Origin: Sinohyriopsis cumingii
Lineage: Eukaryota; Mollusca; Bivalvia; Unionida; Unionidae
Direction: 5' to 3'
Assembly: GCA_028554795.2 (NCBI GenBank)
Contig: CM068841.1
Coordinates: 22,749,308 to 22,813,307 of the forward strand
Length of the DNA: 64,000 nt
The number at the start of each line of letters is the position of its first letter. The first letter of the stretch is position 1. Positions 9,832 to 21,485 of this stretch are shown one piece after another. Under the pieces are notes generated by a model. It was given only the letters and a program-made list of their open reading frames with translations, was not told where the DNA came from and made no database searches. The position numbers were made by a program, and so were the translations under genes.

Positions 9832-12430
9832 CTAAGAATTCTTAGGCTTGAAAAATTTATCTAGTGTCATTTGTCCTATGCTTTCTATAGCTTTTCTTTT
9901 TTCTTTTTTAAGAATGTCTTGTGTTTTCATAATTGTGTCCACAAGTTCAACACTGTTTGTTGCGAGACCACAATCCATCAATTCTGTGGAATGTAACCAT
10001 GCAGTATGCGGTATAATGCACTGTTTGGCTGGGTTTGGATTGTCACACGTTGTGTCACTGTCACAGTAACTTTCCTCATTCTGGCATGTTTCACTAGAAT
10101 TTCTGACACCTTCTTTTATTAATGACTCCCAGTCATCACTAATTGTGTTTTTTGTAGCTAATGCATCATCACACTGAACATAATCCTTAAGGGTTGTTCC
10201 AGGTGGTATAAGGGGAAGATAGTCCTCTTCATCCCAGTTTTCCTCCTCTGTCTCTGGTACACCCGATACCTCTTGGAAAAACCCACATTTCCGAAAGCAC
10301 TTTTTAATCATCTCAGTTGTCAGGATAGCCCATGCTGATGTCAGCCATTGGATTGCATCCAGCAGTCACCTTTTGTGCCGTCTCTGATGCAGCTGTTATA
10401 TTTTCCATCAGGAACAAAACATGTCTCAGCAGCTTTTTCCTGTAGTTCAATTTGACTGTCTGGATTATCCCTGCATCCAGGGGCTGAAGTTCTGAAGTTG
10501 TATTTGGAGGAAAGTATGAAACCTTGACATTTGACAAATCCAGTTTTGGGTGTGCAGCACAGTTATTGAGGAAAAGTAGGATATTCTGTTCTGCACTTTC
10601 ATCTGCTGATTAAGTTTTTTGATCCAGGTCTCAAATATCTGTCCTGTCATCCATGCTTTTCTGTTTGCCTCATACGTAACTCTCATATGTGTCTGGCTAT
10701 ATCCATAGCTGCCATCTCATATGTAATGGCTATATCCATAGCTGCCAACCTTCCAGGCTCACAAATAGTGAAAATAGGGATAAAAAGTCATGAATTTGGA
10801 CATGAATTAGTGAAAAATACCATGACATTAACTCCATCCACTCTGACCACCAATACTACACTATATCAAGACCACAATATAAAACTAAAACACTGCATAT
10901 ATGCAGAAATATATCTGCATTTCTAGTTATTATGGTATTCATAAACTTCACTTGTTCTTGTGGTTATTTATCAAGACATGATACTGTGGCAGACTTGAAC
11001 TTCCTCAACTGCTTGATCATAAATTTGTTTTCTAAACAGTTCAGACTTCTTGCCTGCTGGTTGATCTTGGTGACTAAAATTGCTGACAAATTTTCTGCAG
11101 CTAAGGAGGCCCTAAAGTCTGTCTTATTTTTCCTCACTAGAGAAAATACTCTTTCACTGTCACTGTTGCTGTGAGTAATGCACAGGAGCTGCAGCACCTT
11201 TGGTTCTTCCATAGGAAAATTTGTAAGTGATTTTCGAGTCCGGGAACATTTGTCGAAGCAAATGTTTAGCATGGTCTCCAGCTGATAAAGGTAGATTGTG
11301 TTCAACAAGAAAACTCACAAATAATGCTTCAGCATTGGTAGCTTGCAGGTCTTCTGCCAATGGCTTAAAATATTCCAGAGCTGAAATCTGCCAATTCTTA
11401 ATTTTCCCAACGTCTATGTGTTTTTTGCAACTAATGTGCTTCCTCACATCGTCTCTGCGACCATGCCCAATACTACAATTTGTGGTACACTGTGTGCAAA
11501 AAGCATGATGTATATCAATGTTTAATGGCAGATTGCAGTTCTACTAATATCATGACCAGCAGTACCGGACCTGACCGTTTCGGCAACTGCGAATATCATG
11601 ACTAGCGCTTAACGGGAAATCAGTTAGTTTACTAAAGATTTTAAATAATTAAGAATTGGAGAATTCGTTAATTTTTGGCTTGCTATGTATATCCCTTAAA
11701 GCACCTTGGACTTTGTGATTTTCCAATCACCAGTGGCTTCAGTTTCTCACCAGAACAACTGGCACAGAGCAACACTGTAAATCTCTCCTTTGCTTTTTTC
11801 CCACCTTTATATGAATCCCCTTTTTGTATGAGCGATTTTGTTGGTAACAGTCTAGAAAACAAACCAGTCTCATCACAATTAAAAATATCCTTGCTGTCAT
11901 ATCCCCTGCATATATCATTCAGTCTTTTGTTCCAATCTTCGACAACTTCATTATTAACATCAGCTGATTCTCAACTAAGGAGAGAACATTTAATATTGTG
12001 TCGGACTTGAAATCTGTGCAACCATCCGTTACCTGTGGTAAAGTCATATCCTATTTCAACTGACAAAATTGTTGCTTTTTCTTGGATCATTCGACCGGTG
12101 AGCAGAATTTTCTTAGTACGCGCAGTGCAAAACCATTAAAAAACCCTGTCATTCAAATCAGGATACAAAAATCTCCTGGCTCTAACAATATTCCTTTCTC
12201 CGTCCATTCCACCTTCCCATTTCCGCAGAATTATTTCCCTATCTTTTACGATATTGTTTATCTGAGTCTTTCCGACATAAAATTTTTCTGCCATGATCCT
12301 TGAACTCTCCCCCTTTTCGGCCAGTTGAATTACTTTTACTTTCTCTTCTAATTGAGAATTTTTCTTTTCCTTGATGACATGTTGATCTTTTTTTGCAGTA
12401 ACTTATTCCAATGTTGCCAACTACAAGACC
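9832..12430 (-). pseudogene. Tigger transposase (CENP-B HTH plus DDE domain), dead
   Basis: Read on the minus strand. The N-terminal DNA-binding part (about 12240-12400) shows LEEKVKVIQLAEKGESSRIM and a GKTQIN-type helix. The catalytic region has IFNCDETGLF at about 11850-11880, then GGKKAKERFTVLLCAS and PLVIGKSQSPRCFKG to about 11695. After the hAT insertion it resumes with TYEANRKAWMTGQIFETWIK (about 10615-10686), LLFLNNCAAHPKLD, VSYFPPNTTSELQPLDAGII, and a C-terminal acidic tail ending KFFKPKNS at 9835. The second catalytic Asp (normally DNC-x-AH) is Asn here. With stops and frameshifts it cannot be active. It would have cut and pasted DNA at TA sites. Confidence 0.88.
10690..11645 (-). 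mobile_element. hAT transposon fragment inserted in Tigger, internally deleted
   Basis: The ends resemble hAT termini (catagctgccaacc near 10737; cggcaactgcg near 11590 in the opposite sense). The minus strand encodes a BED-type zinc finger (CTTNCSIGHGRRDDVRKHIS, about 11440-11500), the block NAEALFVSFLVEHNLPLSAG, then QMFPDSKI, and jumps to the C-terminal dimerisation domain SNSDSERVFSLVRKNKTDFR (about 11095-11160). The catalytic core is missing, so it is a deletion derivative. A 21-24 bp tandem (tggctatatccatagctgcc) marks the left junction. Same lineage as the relic at 54.8-55.9 kb. Confidence 0.78.
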
Positions 12431-12483
12431 GATAAAACAATTTTTCTGCATTTAAACAAATTGCCAGGTGTTTTTAAAGGAAG

Positions 12484-12801
12484 TGTGTGTGTGTGATTTG
12501 GATTTTTAATGTAGCTTTAACAATTTTTCAGTCATATCACTACGATGTCTGCAGTGTGGCAGTTTATAGTGGTGTCTAGCACCGAGGCATCATGCCGCAG
12601 GCATGTAGCATGATGTCCCACCCAGTCACATTTTCCTGACACCAGGCCGACCAGTCCTAACACTAACCTCTTAATGCTGAGTGCCAAGCGAGACAGCTGT
12701 TAGTACCATTTTTGTAAGTCTTTGGTATGACTCGGCCGGGGATCGAACCCATGACCTCCCGTATCCGAGGTGGACGCTCTAGCCACTAGGCGACCGGAGA
12801 A
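12484..12801 (-). mobile_element. SINE family A, copy 3, inserted in Tigger, with target duplication
   Basis: (GT)n tail at left, then gatttggatttttaatgtag; the head at the right has B box ggggatcgaacccatgacct and A box ccactaggcgaccgg. It is flanked by near-identical GTTTTTAAAGGAAG (12470-12483) and GTTTTAAAGGAAG (12802-12814), a target-site duplication of about 13 bp. Confidence 0.93.
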
Positions 12802-13729
12802 GTTTTAAAGGAAGCAATCGTGTCACATGATTCATTAGTCGCAGTCTGGTAAACTATTGTTTTTATACATTTCTTTACATGAAGCAAGAGAAGCCAAAAT
12901 GGCTTTGATATGCACCATTAATTAACATCACGCAGCTTTGACCTCGTGGCAGTTAGGAGTTGTGATCTTGATAATTATTTTCATTACTAATAGACACTAA
13001 TTATCAAAGGTGAACAAGCTCAACGTCATACAGAGGGAAGCCATAAAGGCTATCAAATCATTTTCCTGCTTACTATTGTATGTACATCGATGCTGCCACT
13101 TCTCAGCTGTTACTACTGTTCAATAATTGTAATCTTAACAATTATCAGAGTTATTAAACCGGACAGCTCATGATAACACAGCAGTATAGCTAATCGGATT
13201 ACATGTACTTACCCTTTTGTATGGATTAAAATTTGAGTCTTTCTTGGTTTTATGGAATAAACATGCTTCTGGTGAGGCAAAAACGATATTATATTAACCT
13301 TAGTGGTACATGTACTTTAGTCAACACTTCTTTCAGAAATGAAAACCTGATATCGGGAAACAAAAATCAGATTTACTTAACATACATTATGAATAAAATA
13401 TTGGTTCTGGATACACATTAACATATAATGCGGCCGCTTGTGAGGGGTAAATTTATATTATTGCACTAATATGCTGGCCGCTGGTCGTTTTAGTGGGGTG
13501 GCCTTTTGTGAGGGGTACTTTTGAACACAAACTCGTCGGTGCCAACGGATTCTGGCTATAAGGAGCAGGTGGCCGCTGGTCAGGGGGGTCGTTCAAGAGG
13601 GGGACAACTGTATATAGTCAGGAGCATGCTGATATTTGACACATACATTCAAACATACAAAGATACATGTTATATGTCCTTTCAATATTTTGTAGTGGGA
13701 TGTATGAAAAAATATGAGATGGAACTAAC

Positions 13730-13813
13730 CTTCTTTCTATCAGTGGATGAGACTGGAGCTGCAAGTTCTGGGCTTTCTATGATGTCTGCCCATCTCAATG
13801 ATTTTTTCAGCTT
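13730..13813 (-). CDS. Coding exon 9 of the TROAP-like gene (last one found)
   Basis: Exactly 28 codons, phase 0 at both ends; acceptor accatttcag|AAGCTG, donor AAGAAG|gttagt. The peptide starts KLKKSLRWADIIESPELAAP. KSLRWAD resembles basic-hydrophobic docking motifs, but I assign no function. Only 119 nt below the donor, the Tigger element begins (right end at 13610). No stop codon follows in frame before the donor, and no convincing phase-0 exon was seen further left, so the gene's 3' end is presumed outside the window. Confidence 0.66.
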
Positions 13814-13929
13814 CTGAAATGGTGGAATGAAAGGGAATGTAACATGGCCATGTTCCTCTTACTCTGAGAGTTCAGGTGTGACAGCTCATGTGCAAACAAG
13901 TTTTTTTCATTAAAACCTTCCAAAAGTGC

Positions 13930-14490
13930 TTTTTAAAAAGCTCATTAAAATCCTACCTTTGTTCTCATCAAAATTTTCATTAAACTTTACATTTGTCCTC
14001 ATTAAAATTCTGATTAAACCTTACATTTGTGCTCATTAAAATGTTCATTATACCTTACATTTGTGCTCAGTAAAATGTTCATTATACCTTACATTTGTGC
14101 TCAGTAAAATGTTCATTACATCTTACATTTGTGCTCAGTAAAATGTTCATTACATCTTACATTTGTGCTCAGTAAAATGTTCATTACATCTTACATCTGT
14201 GCTCAGTAAAATGTTCATTATACCTTATATTTGTGCTCAGTAAAATGTTCACAACACCTTATATTTGTGCTCAGTAAAATGTTCATTACATCTTACATTT
14301 GTGCTCAGTAAAATGTTCATTACATCTTACATTTGTGCTCAGTAAAATGTTCATTACACCTTATATTTGTGCTCAGTAAAATGTTCACAACACCTTATAT
14401 TTGTGCTCAGTAAAATGTCCACTACACCTTACATTTGTGCTCATTACACTGTTCACTACACCTTCCAATTATTCTTGTTACAATGTTCAT
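13930..14490. repeat. 34-bp minisatellite, about 14-15 copies
   Basis: Unit tgtgctcagtaaaatgttca followed by ttacatcttacatt (34 bp); the left units are more diverged (ctcattaaaattc...). It starts about 110 bp upstream of exon 9 on the minus strand, i.e. in intron 8 near the acceptor. Confidence 0.92.
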
Positions 14491-15324
14491 CTTAAACATG
14501 CACTCATTAAATCTTATATTTGTGCCCATTTCTTACAACGTTCTATAAACCTAACTACACTACCAGATCCAGCATTTGTAGCTGTGGAGCCAAGACTCAT
14601 TGACAAAACTCCAGAAAGTTGACTGTACATGCAAACTTATGGCCTCGACTATATCTTTGCTAGAGATATGATAAGCAGAGATCTCCATGAGGTGACTCTG
14701 TTCTAGTGATATATCAAAATATTACCCACTTCAACCTAATGAGGGCTTCAGGATTATGTCCTCTTTCCCTGGATTAAATGGGAGAAAGCAACATCTTCAA
14801 GCTCCAAAAATTGGCCCAAACCACTTCAGATAAAGTCCAATCAAACATACCAGGTCTTGTTTCAAAGCCTCTTGGGTTGTGTCAATAAAGGAGAGATGTT
14901 GTATGATGTCCTTTTGACAGAGTTGAAGTCTGGTAACAGACAGGTTGTTCAGCCACAGACTTTTGTGTTTGTGCACATGGTCGCATCCAGATGCAGCTTT
15001 GGAGAGGTATTTCTGTCATGAGCCACCTTGTTAGTGTCACTGGTCCAGTAATGATACTGTCTCACTCGTTATACTGATCCTGTAATCAAGTGGCATGAAA
15101 GAAGGACACCCTTAAAATAGCAAGGTGATCTGCAAAGGATGCATGTCAAGGTAACTTAGCAGGATAAATCTGCTATTGTGAGAAAAATCCAAAGAGTTGC
15201 AGAAACTCCCTGGTTTTGATCCATTTTTTGTTGATAATGGATCCCATGATGATAATGGTTCAGAACACCTGAAGGTGGGGAAGACATACCAGGTTGAGGT
15301 ATGTGAGAAAATCCATACCCAAAT
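14491..15324. other. Intron 8 sequence, nothing recognised
   Basis: No phase-compatible exon, tandem array or inverted ends found on either strand. Confidence 0.5.
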
Positions 15325-15630
15325 GATTTGGATTTTTAATGTAGCTTAAAATTGTTTTTAGTCATATTGCTATGATGTCTACAGCGTGGCAGTTTATCAT
15401 GATGTCTAGCACTGGGGCATCATTTCGCAGACATGTAGCATGATGTCCCACCCAGTCTCATTTTCATGACACGGGGCCGATCCATCCTAAAACTAACCTC
15501 TTAATGCTGGGTGCATAATGAGGCAGCTATTAGTGCCATTTTTATAAGTCTTTGGTATGACTCGGCTGGGGTTCGAACCCATGACCTCCCGCATCCAAGG
15601 AAGGCACTCTAACCGCTAGACCTCCGGCCT
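15325..15630 (-). mobile_element. SINE family A, copy 4
   Basis: gatttggatttttaatgtag at left; the right-hand tRNA-like head has ggggttcgaacccatgacct (B box) and ctctaaccgctagacctccg (A box). The tail is short and lacks a CA run. A clear target duplication was not found. Confidence 0.92.
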
Positions 15631-15989
15631 TGATCCTTGTATGCTGGTGTAGAAGATGGGGTGACAAGCATTCTAATTTGGCAACATCTCAAAAATTATA
15701 TTACCACCATAAAGATATGCTCAGTCCTCTTGATTGATAATTTCGACATAAAGCACTCAACAGGCCTGATGCCTGGTTCTGGTAGGGGAAAACGTGGTTT
15801 ACTCAAGTCTTATTCTACATCTAGCCTTACAAGTGTCTAATTTTGCCATCATAGAATTTCTCAAAATGACTCTTGGAGAATCTTGGGAATACATTTCAAA
15901 ACATTACTGGTTATACATATTTAGCTTTAAAACAAAAGATAAAAATTTAAAAGGATAAAAAAGCTAAGTCAATCACGTACTCAAATGAG

Positions 15990-16933
15990 TCAGATAATGG
16001 TATCTGATTGGTTAAATGCCAGGGATGATGTCAAGTCAAAATTATTAATGGTGGGATCTGAACATGAACTATCATCCCCATACTCAGTGTGCGGGTTGTT
16101 CTGGTCAGGACCAAGATCGACATACATATAATACATTCCGAGTGGCATAGATGAAGAGTTACCATCATCTCCAACACTGTCCAAGAGGGCTAGCCATATC
16201 CATTGATGGCTTTTCGAAACCAAAAATGGGCAGTATGGGTGTCAGGCATACCAACAGAAGTGCTGGAGTAATGGTACTGTTAGGTGGACGGTCTGATCCA
16301 TCAGTAAGATCCCTGGTAATGTTAATGTTCCATGGCTCAATTTGATGAGGCATAGGACAATATGTAACAGAAGCCATACAGTCATTGAACAGTATGGACT
16401 GAAAGCCAGATGGCTGGATGACATGGTCAGTAGCCAATATGGCATAAAAACTGAGGTACAGCTTGATGGTATGGTCAGCTGGATGGCATGGTCAGCAGCC
16501 CAGCATGGTCAGCTGGATGGCATGGTCAGCAGCCCAGACAGCATTAAAACTGAGGTGTGGCTAGATGGCACTGATAATTCAAGTGATTTATAAAACCCAT
16601 GTGCTGAGACTTAGAGACCCAAAGGCCATGCTCAGACAAATTTTGGGAAATACACCACTTGGCTGTCTGGAACTGAGTGGAAACTTCCTCAAAGGACTGA
16701 AATTCTCCAGATGTAACATCATCCTCAACAAGGCTGGCCAAAAACATCAGTTCCCTTGGTCCTTTGACATCCCACATAATTTCCTGTTTCTTAGACTTTT
16801 CCTTAGAACTGTCAACCATGTATTCACCGACCAGTTTGGTATACATCCTGCAAATAACTGACAATGTACACATTGTAGATGTGAGATATAAGTCATCAGA
16901 TTTCTTGCTGGCTTGCAACCTTGCATTTAGCAA
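15990..16933 (-). pseudogene. Unidentified coding-like relic
   Basis: Three overlapping minus-strand frames together look more protein-like than their surroundings: 16544-16933 (129 codons, including LVEDDVTSGEFQSFEEVSTQ), 16165-16437 (includes PHQIEPWNINITRDLTDGSD) and 15990-16223. They are joined by a duplicated GGATGGCATGGTCAGC region and frameshifts. I recognise no family. It may be a decayed transposon ORF or processed gene in intron 8; chance is also possible. Confidence 0.25.
16400..16555. repeat. Short imperfect tandem of ggatggcatggtcagc
   Basis: Repeated gatgg(c/t)atggtcagc motifs, plus a duplicated aaaactgagg(t) block at about 16447 and 16546. Local slippage-type duplication. Confidence 0.75.
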
Positions 16934-16949
16934 TTTTAGTCATCATTAG

Positions 16950-18085
16950 TTGATTATGAAACAACAATGTAAGAAAGAGAAGAAAAAAAAAAGAAATGGA
17001 TCATGTCATAGACAATCACTATACCAGAGGTTATAAATAGTGTATGCAAACAAGAACTTCGACACATTCTAATAAAATGTAGACATGTACAGCCATGTAG
17101 ACAGAGAACGCAGAAACATAGGTAAAAAAAATCAATATTATTATGGTTAAATTTTAAAATATAATGTGCATTAGTGGTAGAATAAACCTTAATAAATATA
17201 ACAAAATACTCAATGGACGTGATAAGAAGAGCACAAATATCCACTTGTTTTCATAAGTGATGTCTATTAGTCATCAGTGAAAGCTGAAAACGAGCGACAC
17301 ATGTAGGCATCAGGAGGAGGTAATGGACAAGAGTTATTGCCCTTTGTCTACATATATAGATTTCAGGAGGTAATAGTGCTCATATTCCTAACATTAATGT
17401 GATCAGGGAATATATTAAAAGGATGAGCAGGAGATCAAGACGTCTGAAGTCATCACTTTGCAAGTTTATAGATATGAATCTAATTTCTCGGAATTTATAA
17501 TTTATAATTTGTGTTAAAAAAAAAGGAAAGCAAGCTGATGTGATGCCACATTTTTTTTTTGGCATCAACTATGATGGGTAGATGTAACTGGCAGTTTAAA
17601 ACATAAAAACAAACTGGTTATTTGAAACTGCATATTCAAAGCACTGAAAAAACATAAAACAGACATTAATTTGTTTTTCAAAATGATGAATGTTAAAAAA
17701 TTAAGCTGATATCTGACAGCCTGCTGTATTGAGTGGGGAGGGATTTCTTAACTGCTCAACTCGCTATACATGATGAAGCCACCCCATCACATGATGCAAT
17801 GACACCAGAGGAGAGACTTTGGACAAAATTCCAATAGTACACTGCACATATATCTATTACATTTTTATAAAGATGTGAAATTTGGAATTTGTAACAATTA
17901 TTTAATCGTCTAGGACACTATATAGAGCACTGCTAATTGTATCTGAAATAGTTGGTGTGAAGAGTACAATATAATATACAAATCGTATGGTACCTTTACA
18001 AAGTATGCTACATTGGGTGCTGTACTTATTGCTCTTATTCAATTTTTTAAAATCCATTTTAAATGTATTAAACTGTCAGCAAGAA
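16950..18085. other. Intron 8 sequence, nothing recognised
   Basis: AT-rich with homopolymer runs. No supported exon or mobile element. Confidence 0.5.
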
Positions 18086-18087
18086 AT

Positions 18088-18435
18088 CAGACTTTTCCTC
18101 CCATTTATATATATTATGAAATAATAATAATAATACTGATAATAATAATAATAATAACAACAGCAATATATTTAGAAACAAATCAGCTTTGCTCAGACTT
18201 TCCCATTTATATATATTATGAAATAATAGTAATAATAATAATAATAATATTAATAATAATAATAGCAATATATTTAGCAAGAAATCAGCTTTGCTCAGAC
18301 TTTTCCTCCCATTTATATACATATTATGAAATAATACTAATACTAATACTAATAATAATAATAACGATAATAGCAATATATTTAGCAAGAAATCAGCTTT
18401 GCTCAGACTTTTCATCGAATTTATATATATTATGA

Positions 18436-18473
<38 letters not shown>

Positions 18474-18557
18474 TAATAAAAGCAATATATCTAGCAAGAA
18501 ATCAGCTTTGCTCAGACTTCCTCCCATCTATATACATATTATGAAATAATAATAATG

Positions 18558-18596
<39 letters not shown>

Positions 18597-18690
18597 GCAA
18601 TATATTTAGCAAGAAATCAGCTTTGTTCAGACTTTTCCTCCCATTTTTATATATTATGAAATAATACTAATAATAATATATTTATGATAA
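18088..18690. repeat. Six-copy macro-repeat with embedded AAT microsatellites
   Basis: Six units of about 102-116 bp each comprise: ttcctcccatttatatata, ttatgaaata, a variable (AAT)n tract, then agcaatatatttagcaagaa and atcagctttgctcagactt. Units start near 18092, 18198, 18297, 18406, 18515 and 18631. The flanks are conserved while the AAT tract length and purity vary between units. Long open frames here are low-complexity Ile/Leu artefacts. Confidence 0.93.
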
Positions 18691-18699
18691 TAATATTAT

Positions 18700-19309
18700 G
18701 ATAATAATTATATTTACAATTATAGGAAGATTATGATGATGATTATTATTATTAACATGACATATCTGTAACAATATTTGATCATCATCATTAAATACAT
18801 GATCACCTTATATGATTTTTATACTTTACATCTTGCATATTTTGGCTTAGCTATGTTGTTTACACTACCAATTATTGTGAATAAGTTTACTGTTTAGTAA
18901 ACTTGCAGTAGTTATTGAATTTTCAAATTTTTCTTTCTTTCTTTATTGTATCAATTGTTTCAGCTTCATATAATTATTAAGCAGGGAAAACTTAGACTAA
19001 AACTTACATAATCTTTCTTCCCACCTTAAGAGTTCAGAAATCTCCTTTACTTGTGTGTTGTGTGTGTCTGTGTGTGTGTGTGTGTGTGTGTTGAAAACAA
19101 GTAAAATGTTTCTCTGATAATACTTACCTGATTATATTACATTAGGTGTATGACCAATACCATGGCTTGTACAGGCATGGAATTTTTCATGGCCTTTACA
19201 AAAACTTCCAAATGTTTTTAAGGACTTTACAAGAACATCCAAACATCTTCATTTGTCTTATGGAAATTTCATCTTTTTCCATATGCTGCTTTGTTAACTC
19301 CTGGCACTG
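18700..19309. other. Intron 8 sequence with a (GT)n tract
   Basis: A GT-rich microsatellite at 19052-19090 is the only notable feature. Confidence 0.6.
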
Positions 19310-19478
19310 TGTGTCGTTGTTGGGTTTAACGCCATTTTTCAGCACACGATAGGCTATGCATGGCGGCCAGTATTAATGGTGGATGAAGAACCCAGGAAAA
19401 CCCTGGGAAGAACCGCCATCCCACAAGAAGCTACTGGCAAGCTTTATCACATACCCCCATTGGCCAAAACTTAGATCA
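19310..19478 (-). mobile_element. SINE family B, copy 1, 5'-truncated
   Basis: Minus-oriented. gggtttaacgccatttttca (3' end of the SINE) is followed by gcacacgataggctatgcat, ggcggccagtattaatggtg, gaagaaccc, gcaagcttt and catacccc. The tRNA-like head is missing. Confidence 0.88.
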
Positions 19479-20153
19479 ACCAAATTTCACCCCATTTTAT
19501 TTATTTATTCATTCCTTTTTGACAATACTTAACTAAAATTCTTAATTTTATAATGTAATATATTTTACTATGTTTTCCCTCAAATAAATTTTAAACAATT
19601 CAATGACTTTTCATGGCAAACACTAAAATTCAAGGATATTTCAAGGGCTGCACAAACCGTGACTACCTTACAAAACCAGCCTTCCCAAACTTGTTTTTAG
19701 GTACAAAAGTACTAAAGTTGTCTCCCCATCTAGGTGGCAGTCAGACAAGTGATATCCCTCTGGGCAGAGAGATTCGTGCTGAATCTCATCCATAGTTCAG
19801 TTACTAATGAAGCAGATACACACATTATATCAAGTTTTAAATATAACTGTTGGGGGAGGGGGCTGGGAGAGTGTATCTGTATTACGATCAGGAAAGTATT
19901 ATTAAAGACAAATATTTTACTTCAAAGCCCCATTTCTTCTTAAAATTCATGACCTGGTCACACTATATTATGAAAATAGTTAAGAGGAAGAGGGAGTTAT
20001 CCCCTTACTCCATTAGTCTGTTTTTATGAAGATCTTGTCCTTTAAGCCTCTTAGTATTTCAGTGGACACTGTTTCCTGTCATGAAATGCTTTTTGAACTT
20101 TTTGTAATTTTCTTATCCCAATTATCAAGCCTTGATTTGTGTTATGTCAACAG

Positions 20154-20154
<1 letters not shown>
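19479..20154. other. Intron 8 sequence, nothing recognised
   Basis: No supported features up to the TA microsatellite. Confidence 0.5.

Positions 20155-20243
<89 letters not shown>
20155..20243. repeat. (TA)n microsatellite
   Basis: About 44 uninterrupted TA dinucleotides ending in tatgcatgtatgtatg. Open frames across it on both strands are artefacts. Confidence 0.97.
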
Positions 20244-20246
<3 letters not shown>

Positions 20247-20755
20247 TGTATGTATGTGAATACTGTATGGTGTTTGTATGACTATGTAATAGTTCAAGTA
20301 ATGCATTTATGTATTCTGTGTGCACACCAACATCAAATGGGCTTTTGAAATAATGCTGTAATGTCTCAATCTACCTTTATTGTTTCAAACCGGAAAATTA
20401 GGTATCACTCTCTGGCAATGTCTGTATGCTTTTATGTGTTATGTATTGACATCATGTCTAAAATACTTCTGTCAATCCATCTGTATCTACTTTTAGCTGA
20501 ATGTTTGTTGGAATAATAGCTCTACAGTGCTAATGTTATTTGCTGTAATATCCACTGGTACATATAATTTCTTTCATTTTAATGTATTATGTCTTGGATA
20601 GTATAGAGCAAGAAATAGATCAAATATAGCCGAAGTATTAATCTGTCAGAGAACTCTGTGGAATCACTCCAAATGCAAAAAAGGCACAAGTGGAAAATAG
20701 TTGTTATGTAAAGTCTCCAACAAAAGAGCATTATTCCTTGCAGGTCATCTTTGGC

Positions 20756-21245
20756 AGCCAAGGTTCCAATGTGATAACCCTATCTACATCTTGGCATACC
20801 AAGCAGATATTTCTGTGCTTCAGGTCTGTGAATTTCATTGGATGCAGCAGCAAACCACTGAATCCAATCAAAATTAAGTTGTTCAAATTTAAACACCATT
20901 CCTGCATGATCAAGAGAAGCACACAACTTAAATGGACTGATAAATAAGCAATTTTCCTGCGTCAGTATGCATTTGTACGAATAGCTTTCACTCAAATACA
21001 CCTGTAATAACTTCTCTCTGGTACACAGTCATACTTTCAATGTTAAATTTCCAAAGTATCCTTGTCAGGTTAATTTCCTCCAATATTTTCGGCCAATGAA
21101 CAATGTACCACACTACTGGTTAGCTGGAATTACATACTAAGGGAAGTAACTCGTGAAATTCAATAGATGTCGCTAGTACAAAGCACCAATATATATGTTT
21201 GATCCGCCAAGGTATAAATAGGGTTATCATATTGGAACCTTGGCT
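20756..21245. mobile_element. 490-bp MITE with long inverted ends
   Basis: Left end AGCCAAGGTTCCAATGTGAT then AACCCTATCTACATCTTGGC; the right end is its inverted counterpart (AGCCAAGGTTCCAATATGAT then AACCCTATTTATACCTTGGC, as read on the minus strand). That is about 40 bp with few mismatches. The interior has short chance frames on both strands and no transposase. No convincing target duplication, so the family is undetermined. Confidence 0.75.
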
Positions 21246-21485
21246 AGTGAAGATGCTAGCAGATGAGCTAATAGCAAAACCAAGGCCTGCATGAATAGCT
21301 CAAATGAAAAAGTTTAACATGAACAAAACTGTTTACAATGACAGGGGAAAAGTGACAGCAGTGTCATGTCTTTAAACTAATGTGGCTTGACAAAAAGTTT
21401 ATTGAAAAATGAAGAGTCATTATAAAAAATGATGCTTTGAATAATAAAAGATCTCAAAAGCTAGCCAAGTGCTAATTCTTGATAC

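Larger units (their letters stand above)
9506..13610 (-). mobile_element. Tigger (pogo-type Tc1/mariner) transposon with two nested insertions
   Basis: The inverted ends are CAGTAGTCCCCCTCTTA at 9506 and the complement of CAGTTGTCCCCCTCTTG ending at 13610; the right flank is TA. Subterminal gtggcc-containing repeats (9525-9580, 13425-13590) are typical. Within it lie a broken minus-strand transposase, a hAT fragment (about 10690-11645) and SINE A copy 3 (12484-12801). Without these insertions the element would be about 2.8 kb, a usual Tigger size. It sits immediately downstream of exon 9. Confidence 0.86.

Noticed and set aside
18013..18435. Hydrophobic 140- and 115-codon frames, possible membrane proteins
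   Set aside because: They are translations of AAT/TTA microsatellites on the two strands.
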